Shown here: positions 7,234 through 11,731 of the stretch, piece by piece | How the letters are laid out: every line of letters begins with the position of its first letter | How positions within the stretch are numbered: the first letter of the stretch is position 1 | Origin: an uncultured Oscillospiraceae bacterium | GTDB lineage: Bacteria; Bacillota; Clostridia; Oscillospirales; Oscillospiraceae | Length of the DNA: 11,731 bases | NCBI GenBank assembly: GCA_944385195.1 | Contig: CALWWH010000165.1 | Coordinates: 1 to 11,731, forward strand | Direction of reading: 5' to 3' | The notes under the pieces: generated by a model | The model's database searches: none | What the model saw: the letters and a program-made list of their open reading frames with translations, nothing else | Told to the model about the DNA's origin: nothing | Translations under genes and position numbers: made by a program

Positions 7234-8124
7234 TCACACTTTGAGGAAACGGCGGATGGACAGCAAGCTGCCGAGGACGCCGATGAGGATGCCTGAACCA
7301 AGACAAGCCGCGGCCATAATGGGCGCCAGTCCTTTAAAGGACATGAGCGTAAACATTTGCAGCACATCCATGGCCATAATCCGGCTGCGGAGGAGTTCAT
7401 AGAGACCCCACAGCAAGAAAAAGGACAAGATGGCACTCAGAAGGCCTAAAATCAGGCCTTCAATCACAAAGGGACCGCGAATAAATCCGTTTGTTGCACC
7501 AACCATGCGCATGATGCCGATCTCTTCCCTCCGGCTCAGCAGCGCCAGCTTGATGGTATTGCTGATGATGAACAGGGAAACAACCAGCAGAATGCTTACA
7601 ATGGCTATGGAAACCCAACTGAGAATATTTCTCAGGGTGGTAAATCCCTGGGCAACTTCCGGATTTGAGTTGACCTCCGCGACGCCTTCAATGGTTTCGA
7701 GAGTCCTTTCTGTCTGCTCCAACAGGGACAAATCCTTCAGATAGACTTTGAATCGGTCGCGAAAAGTGTCGGGCTGCAAGCCATCAAATTTTGTTTGATC
7801 GGAATACTGGTTTTTAAAATCTTCCAGCGCTTCCTCCCGGGTCACGAAAACTGCCTCGCGGACATTTTCCACCCGGTTGATCTCCGAACCGACGCTATGG
7901 GCCTCGGCAGTTGGATAACTTTCATCTATATAGACGAGGATCTCGCACTCCTGCTCATAGTGCTCCAGCATGGCGCTGATATTGACCAATAGCATTGCAA
8001 AAGTCCCCATGATCACCAGGCAGGCGACAATGATGCACACAGCTGCAAAGGACATGAATCCGTGCATTGTAAAGCCGCGGAATCCTTCGCGCAGATAATA
8101 AGTAAAATTATTATGACTCTTCAT
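7234..8124 (-). CDS. ftsX: Cell-division ABC transporter-like permease FtsX
   Basis: The 296-residue protein has the FtsX plan: a short cytoplasmic N-terminus (YYLREGFRGF), TM1 at about 24-48, an extracellular domain at about 50-165, then TM2 (168-190), TM3 (222-246) and TM4 (267-290). The loop RREEIGIMRMVGATNGFIRGPF (198-219) after TM2 is the family hallmark and probably contacts FtsE. The extracellular domain would bind the coiled coil of the M23 peptidase encoded next. FtsX does not transport; it passes conformational change from FtsE ATP hydrolysis across the membrane to switch on a wall hydrolase (family knowledge). Its ATG overlaps the ftsE stop by 4 bp (ATGA), implying coupled translation and matched amounts of the two subunits. 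Confidence 0.96.
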   Translation of the reverse strand: MKSHNNFTYYLREGFRGFTMHGFMSFAAVCIIVACLVIMGTFAMLLVNISAMLEHYEQECEILVYIDESYPTAEAHSVGSEINRVENVREAVFVTREEALEDFKNQYSDQTKFDGLQPDTFRDRFKVYLKDLSLLEQTERTLETIEGVAEVNSNPEVAQGFTTLRNILSWVSIAIVSILLVVSLFIISNTIKLALLSRREEIGIMRMVGATNGFIRGPFVIEGLILGLLSAILSFFLLWGLYELLRSRIMAMDVLQMFTLMSFKGLAPIMAAACLGSGILIGVLGSLLSIRRFLKV

Positions 8125-8801
8125 AGCTCGTAAATTCCATCCTGCTGGTCGCTGACGATCGTGCCATTGACGATGGCGACAACACGTTTGGCAAAGCGGT
8201 TGACCAGGTCGCGTTCATGGGTGACCACCAAAACCGTGGTGCCCAATTGGTTAATCCGTTCCAGCAAATACATAATCTCCAGGCTCATGGCCGGATCGAG
8301 GTTGCCGGTGGGCTCGTCCGCGATGATCGCCTGGGGACGATTGACCAACGCGCGCGCAATGGCGACGCGCTGCTGCTCACCGCCGGAGAGCTCTCGGGGG
8401 TAGCGGTCCTCCTTCCCCTCCAGGCCAACCAGTTCCAGCACCGCAGGAACACGACGCTGGATGGCTTTCTCCCGGGCGCCCACAGCGCGCATGGCAAAAG
8501 CGACGTTGTCAAAGACCGTCTTGTCTGCAATCAGACGGAAATCCTGGAAGATAATCCCCATCGTTCGGCGCGCCATAGGAATCTTCCTGCGCCGAATCTT
8601 GCCCAGGTCATAGCCATTGACGAAAACGGAGCCGGACGTAGGTGCCAGCTCCGCCGTCAGAAGCTTTATAATGGTCGACTTGCCCGATCCGGAGGGCCCG
8701 ACCAAAAATACAAATTCACCGTCATCGATACGCAGACTGACATCGTCCAGGGCTACGGTGTCAATCTCGTAGGACTTAGAGACCTCGCGAAGTTCAATCA
8801 T
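8121..8801 (-). CDS. ftsE: Cell-division ATP-binding protein FtsE
   Basis: The 226-residue ABC ATPase has every motif in place: Walker A GPSGSGKST (35-43), Q-loop IIFQDF (83-88, the FtsE-type FQDF), signature LSGGEQQR (138-145), Walker B AIIADE (158-163), D-loop NLD (167-169) and H-loop His195 in VTHE. Length and the RLIADKTVFDNVAFA segment match FtsE rather than LolD or MacB, and the ftsX gene directly downstream confirms it. It works on the cytoplasmic face as a dimer with FtsX and drives activation of the extracellular M23 peptidase. Its ATG overlaps the stop of the pucR-like gene (ATGA), an unusual coupling to a regulator gene. Confidence 0.97.
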   Translation of the reverse strand: MIELREVSKSYEIDTVALDDVSLRIDDGEFVFLVGPSGSGKSTIIKLLTAELAPTSGSVFVNGYDLGKIRRRKIPMARRTMGIIFQDFRLIADKTVFDNVAFAMRAVGAREKAIQRRVPAVLELVGLEGKEDRYPRELSGGEQQRVAIARALVNRPQAIIADEPTGNLDPAMSLEIMYLLERINQLGTTVLVVTHERDLVNRFAKRVVAIVNGTIVSDQQDGIYEL

Positions 8802-9895
8802 CTCATCAGGGGGGTCTCGCGGGAGTTCAGGTATTTCTTAACCATCAACGCAACCTTAAAAACGATGGCATGATCAAACTCACGCAAATCCAAACCGGTC
8901 AGCTTCTTAATCTTCTCAAGACGATAGACCAGGGTGTTGCGGTGCACAAACAGCTTTCTGGAGGTCTCGGAGACATTCAGGTTGTTCTCAAAGAACTTAT
9001 TGATCGTAAAGAGCGTCTCCTGATCCAGAGAGTCGATTGAGTTCTTTTTAAAGACTTCGCTGAGGAAAATCTCACAAAGCGTAGTGGGCAGCTGATAAAT
9101 CAGTCGGCCGATGCCAAGGTTCTCGTAGCTGATAATGCTCTTCTCCGTGTCGAAAACCTTGCCGACTTCAATGGCCATGAGCGCTTCTTTGTAGGAGTTA
9201 GGCAGTTCGCGCAGATGGCTGCAAATGGTGCCGATACCAATGACCGTCTTGACGAAAATCTCGGCGTTGAGGGTCTCCTCGATCTGCGTGGCCAGGCGGG
9301 TCAGCTCCTTGGAATCCGTACCAGGCGCCAACTGACGGATGACTGCAATATCCGTCTCGCTGATGGACAGGACAAAATCCTGCTGCTTATCCGAGAACAT
9401 GCTCTGAAGCACATCAACCGCTGCCACATCCGCCTTGCCAACCTGGCGAATCAGGAACACCGCACGGGGCACGTCTGTCACAAAATGCAGCTCCTTAGCC
9501 CGGATATAGATATCGCCCGGCAAAATATTGTCGGTAATGATGTTTTTAACAAAGGTACCCTTATCGTGTTTTTCTTCATAGTGAGCCTTTGCAGCCGACA
9601 TTGCAACGGCGGCCATCACACAGATCATGCGGGCCTGCTCATCATCGCCGCTGACAAAAACAGCGTTATCAAAATGGGTGCTCCAGTTGGCCATCGCTTT
9701 AAACGTGCGATGCTCCATGGTAATCACAGATTCGCTGGAGGATATAAGCCGCATGGCGGCATCTTCCCACCGTTCGCCGATCAGGCTTGTTTCACTGCAG
9801 GCATTGACCGTTCCGTCGGAGTCGATCACACCAATGGTGCGGTCAGTCGCATCCTTGAGCTGAACAATGACGCCTTGGAAAATCCGGCTGGACAT
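8798..9895 (-). CDS. PucR/CdaR-family transcriptional regulator heading the ftsEX operon
   Basis: The 365-residue protein has a C-terminal PucR-type helix-turn-helix at about 295-355 (FFENNLNVSETSRKLFVHRN, then TLVYRLEKIKKLTGLDLREF), the diagnostic region of the CdaR/PucR family. Residues about 140-260 look like the GGDEF-like middle domain of this family. The N-terminal part (1-110, with TIGVIDSDGTV) is probably a sensor, resembling the sugar-diacid or GAF-like sensors of CdaR relatives, ligand unknown. No membrane segment is seen, so it is cytoplasmic. The frame is open up to 10000, but the ATG at 9895 has AAGGAG at 9906-9911 (10-nt spacing) and begins the conserved-looking part, so it is preferred. 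It is first in the operon, with a 4-bp overlap to ftsE. It may regulate its own operon; that is inference from position and from the inverted repeat in its promoter. Confidence 0.88.
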   Translation of the reverse strand: MSSRIFQGVIVQLKDATDRTIGVIDSDGTVNACSETSLIGERWEDAAMRLISSSESVITMEHRTFKAMANWSTHFDNAVFVSGDDEQARMICVMAAVAMSAAKAHYEEKHDKGTFVKNIITDNILPGDIYIRAKELHFVTDVPRAVFLIRQVGKADVAAVDVLQSMFSDKQQDFVLSISETDIAVIRQLAPGTDSKELTRLATQIEETLNAEIFVKTVIGIGTICSHLRELPNSYKEALMAIEVGKVFDTEKSIISYENLGIGRLIYQLPTTLCEIFLSEVFKKNSIDSLDQETLFTINKFFENNLNVSETSRKLFVHRNTLVYRLEKIKKLTGLDLREFDHAIVFKVALMVKKYLNSRETPLMR

Positions 9896-9930
9896 TGTAG
9901 AATCTCTCCTTTCGTTTTGCCTGTGGAATC

Positions 9931-9953
9931 GAGATATCTTTTCCTTATATCTC
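9931..9953 (-). promoter_or_regulatory. Small stem-loop in the leader of the pucR-like gene
   Basis: GAGATAT (9931-9937) pairs with ATATCTC (9947-9953) across a 9-nt loop, between the -10 box and the ribosome binding site. A GGAGGAG stretch also lies at the 5' edge of this leader without a start codon close by. The stem is short and AT-rich, so the function, if any, is uncertain. Confidence 0.25.
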
Positions 9954-9958
9954 CTCCT

Positions 9959-9987
9959 ATAATAATACGAAATCGTCCAGATTGCAA
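9959..9987 (-). promoter_or_regulatory. Promoter of the pucR-ftsEX operon
   Basis: On the minus strand TTGCAA (9987-9982) and TATTAT (9964-9959) are 17 bp apart. The -10 matches at five of six positions and the -35 at four. Transcription would start near 9952, giving a leader of about 57 nt. It is back to back with the methyltransferase promoter. No equally good promoter was noticed between the genes downstream, so it probably serves all five. Confidence 0.6.
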
Positions 9988-9999
9988 GCATTTCTTGCA
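9983..9999 (+). promoter_or_regulatory. Inverted repeat TGCAAG-N5-CTTGCA over the pucR promoter -35
   Basis: Two perfect 6-bp arms (9983-9988 and 9994-9999) flank a 5-bp spacer, giving a 17-bp dyad. It covers the -35 box of the pucR-like gene and lies about 40 bp upstream of the methyltransferase -35. Placement and size fit an operator for a dimeric regulator, perhaps the PucR-like protein itself. Confidence 0.45.
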
Positions 10000-10038
10000 T
10001 TGGTTTGCTGAAAAGCTGTGTTTTTCTCCGAAATTACC

Positions 10039-10067
10039 TTGTATTTTCCCTTTTGGTGCCGTATAAT
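10039..10067 (+). promoter_or_regulatory. Promoter of the homocysteine methyltransferase gene
   Basis: A perfect TATAAT (10062-10067) lies 17 bp after TTGTAT (10039-10044), which matches the -35 consensus at three positions. The transcript would start near 10074, leaving a leader of under 30 nt with AGGAG at 10087-10091. That is too short for a SAM riboswitch or T-box. Confidence 0.65.
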
Positions 10068-10100
10068 GGAAGTAATCTATACAGACAGGAGAACTCCATC

Positions 10101-11237
10101 ATGGATCTGACACATCCCATCCTTATGGACGGTGCCACCGGCACCGAACTGCAGAAGTTGGGAATGCCTGCCGGCACTGCCACCGCCCTTTGGGCCGCAG
10201 AGCATCCGGAAGCCATCTGCAGCGTCTACCGAAGCTATCTCAGCGCCGGCACGCAGTTTCTGATCGCAGCGACCTTCGGAGCGAACCGCGCGGCTTTGAA
10301 GGCCTATCACGCGGAAAATCGGGTTTCTGAGCTCAATCACAGCCTCGTCGCCCTCGCCAAAGACTGTGCCGCTGGCCGTGCCATCATTGCGGGGGACCTT
10401 TCCCCTACTGGCTGGCTCTGCGCCCCGCTGGGAGATCAGGATTTTGAGCAGGTCTATGAAGTCTACCGTGAGCAGGCAGCTGCGCTGGAAGAAGCCGGCG
10501 TCGACTGTTACCTCATTGAGACGCAAATGGCGCTGTCCGACCTGCGTGCCGCAATGCTCGCAGTGCGCACCGTGTCCCAGAAGCCAATTCTGGTTTCCGT
10601 CACTGCCGACAGCAGCGGGCGACTCCCTTATGGCAGCGACATGACCGCCTGCCTGGTGACCGCGCAGGCCATGGGCGCAGCGGTCTTCGGCCTAAACTGC
10701 TCCTTTGGCCCGGAAGAGATGGCAGAGAACTTGCTCAAACTATCCCTCTACGCCAAGATTCCCCTCTCCTGCAAAGCCAATGCCGGTATGCCCCAGCAGA
10801 TCAACGGCAATACCGTCTACGACTGCCCGACGCAGGCCTATACACAGCCCGTGCCGGCACTTTATGAAGCCGGAGTCCGCCTCTTCGGCGGCTGCTGCGG
10901 TTCAACCCCAGCACACATTGCCGCCCTGCACAATGCCTTGCAGAAGCTCCCCAAAAAAGACTTCATCCCCTGCCAAGGGGAGTGGCTGGCCTCAGAACAG
11001 GCCATCTTCCCCGCCAGCGGAGCATATGAAGTCACCCACGTCGATGCGCAGAACCTGGAGGATGTGATAGACGAAATTCCCGAGTTGGACGGGCCGCTCT
11101 GCGTCGACTGTAACGACACAGCCGTGTTGGAACAGCTGCTGCGTCATTACCAGGGGCGTGCAGGCTACGCTGGCCGTGGAATCGATCCGGCAGTGCTGGA
11201 ACAGTTGGCAGAAAAATATGGATTACTTGTTATTTGA
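10101..11237 (+). CDS. Homocysteine S-methyltransferase family protein
   Basis: The 378-residue cytoplasmic enzyme transfers a methyl group to homocysteine to form methionine. Residues 1-285 are the Hcy-binding zinc barrel: LMDGATGTELQKLG (8-21), TQFLIAATFGANRAAL (51-66), AGDLSPTG (97-104), and the zinc cysteines Cys200 (GLNCSFGP), Cys265 and Cys266 (GGCCGSTP). The methyl donor may be S-methylmethionine, a betaine or a methyl-pterin/corrinoid partner; the sequence does not decide this. Residues about 286-378 form an extra tail whose end (LCVDCNDTAVLEQLLRHYQG...LAEKYGLLVI) recalls a shortened stretch of the MetH pterin-binding domain. No B12-binding or reductase domain is present. The frame is open upstream to 10005, but that start lies before the promoter; AGGAG sits 9 nt before the ATG at 10101. 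It is monocistronic or reads towards rnpB. Confidence 0.92.
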   Translation: MDLTHPILMDGATGTELQKLGMPAGTATALWAAEHPEAICSVYRSYLSAGTQFLIAATFGANRAALKAYHAENRVSELNHSLVALAKDCAAGRAIIAGDLSPTGWLCAPLGDQDFEQVYEVYREQAAALEEAGVDCYLIETQMALSDLRAAMLAVRTVSQKPILVSVTADSSGRLPYGSDMTACLVTAQAMGAAVFGLNCSFGPEEMAENLLKLSLYAKIPLSCKANAGMPQQINGNTVYDCPTQAYTQPVPALYEAGVRLFGGCCGSTPAHIAALHNALQKLPKKDFIPCQGEWLASEQAIFPASGAYEVTHVDAQNLEDVIDEIPELDGPLCVDCNDTAVLEQLLRHYQGRAGYAGRGIDPAVLEQLAEKYGLLVI

Positions 11238-11364
11238 CGTAAATAAGGAGCAAAAGTTCCCAATATCCTCACTGTCCATTCTTTCTCTTCCTGACGGGCC
11301 GATTCAGGGCAGAGAAATTGGTTACAACAACTTCGCGCATTTTGAAAAAGCATGTGCACACCAT
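11238..11364. other. Gap between methyltransferase and rnpB, no terminator seen
   Basis: This 127-bp spacer has no recognisable gene and no strong hairpin with a T-run. Transcripts of the methyltransferase gene may therefore run into rnpB, or end by a signal not visible by eye. Confidence 0.5.
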
Positions 11365-11393
11365 TTGACAAATGCGGCACCATGAGGTAAAAT
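11365..11393 (+). promoter_or_regulatory. Near-consensus promoter of rnpB
   Basis: A perfect TTGACA (11365-11370), a 17-bp spacer and TAAAAT (11388-11393) make this the strongest promoter in the window, fitting a constitutive stable RNA. An A/T-rich run (11341-11350) lies just upstream. The predicted start is 11400-11401, exactly at the base of the RNA's first helix. Confidence 0.88.
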
Positions 11394-11400
11394 AAGCGCT

Positions 11401-11731
11401 GTGACCGGGTCGGACAGCCGCGCAGGCAGGCCCAAAGGCCGTCTGTGAGGAAAGTCCGGGCTCCGCAGGGCAAGGATAACGGGTAACGCCCGCCGAAGGC
11501 GACTTCAGGACAAGTGCAACAGAGAGATACCGCCGCGCTTGCGCGGTAAGGGTGGAAAGGCGAGGTAAGAGCTCACCGGCCGACTGGGAACTGCTCGGCC
11601 ATGTAAACTCTATCCGGAGCAACACCGTGGAGGGACTGCGCTGCGAGCGCAAGGCTGGCCCTGGCCGTCCCGTGGAGGTGGCTAGAGCGTACCGGCAACG
11701 GTACGTCGAGATAGATGGCTGTCAAGACAGA
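11401..11731 (+). ncRNA. rnpB: RNase P RNA, type A (3' end cut off by the window)
   Basis: This is the catalytic RNA that removes 5' leaders from pre-tRNAs together with the RnpA protein. Conserved blocks appear in order: GAGGAAAGTCCGGGCTCC (CR-I/P4 5' strand, from 11447), GTGCAACAGAGAGATACCGCC, GGTAAGGGTGGAAAGG, GGTAAGAGCTCACCG, GTAAACTCTATCCGGAGCAA and AGATAGATGGCTGTC near the end. GACAGCC (11413-11419) pairs with GGCTGTC (11717-11723) as P2. The 3' P4 strand has just begun (GACAGA) when the window ends, so probably only a few tens of bases are missing. The layout is the ancestral type A, as in E. coli, not the Bacillus type B. An antisense ORF across it is chance. Confidence 0.97.

Noticed and set aside
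9215..10066. 283-residue plus-strand ORF opposite the pucR-like gene
   Set aside because: It is antisense to a well-supported regulator, crosses both divergent promoters and has no domain signature.
10068..10100. Riboswitch (SAM or cobalamin) ahead of the methyltransferase gene
   Set aside because: The predicted leader is under 30 nt, too short for any known methionine-related riboswitch.
11269..11652. 127-residue minus-strand ORF across rnpB
   Set aside because: It overlaps the promoter and conserved core of RNase P RNA; the open frame is chance in GC-rich structured RNA.
1..11731. CRISPR arrays, tRNA genes, prophage or toxin-antitoxin genes
   Set aside because: No regularly spaced repeats, no tRNA cloverleaf signatures and no phage or toxin-like proteins were recognised on either strand.

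Overview
The window looks like chromosomal DNA from an anaerobic Firmicute of the class Clostridia, most likely near the Oscillospiraceae/Ruminococcaceae. The reasons are a moderate GC content, strong AAGGAGG-type ribosome binding sites, sigma-A-like promoters, an ftsE-ftsX-M23 peptidase-S41 protease gene order, and a type A (not Bacillus type B) RNase P RNA. The family placement is inference; no species can be named.

Left part (about 1-4690, minus strand): a carbohydrate-use cluster read right to left. It encodes a cytoplasmic GH30 beta-glycosidase (3086-4570), an AraC-type regulator whose start overlaps the GH30 stop (2089-3102), and a large lipoprotein substrate-binding protein of a sugar ABC transporter (196-1950). 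GH30 and the binding protein each have a promoter candidate. A GC-rich hairpin follows the binding-protein gene. No permease or ATPase gene for this transporter is present. Bases ~58-90 at the left edge look like a worn end of an IS256-type insertion sequence (tentative).

Middle part (4698-9987, minus strand): a tight five-gene cell-wall and division operon, pucR-like regulator - ftsE - ftsX - EnvC-like M23 peptidase - S41 (CtpA-like) protease. It has ATGA overlaps at both the regulator/ftsE and ftsE/ftsX junctions, a promoter ahead of the regulator, and a strong hairpin terminator just after the protease. FtsEX is expected to couple ATP hydrolysis in the cytoplasm to activity of the secreted coiled-coil peptidase outside. 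Unlike E. coli EnvC, this peptidase keeps all its zinc ligands.

Right part (10039-11731, plus strand): a homocysteine S-methyltransferase gene transcribed divergently from the pucR-like gene, then a clear type A RNase P RNA gene (rnpB) with a near-consensus promoter. rnpB runs off the right edge just before its 3' end.

Most of the window is ordinary core genome. The points worth a second look are the PucR-type regulator heading the ftsEX operon, the inverted repeat between the two divergent promoters, the intact zinc site of the EnvC-like protein, the odd C-terminal tail of the methyltransferase, the orphan binding protein, and the possible IS remnant. No convincing new biological system was found.
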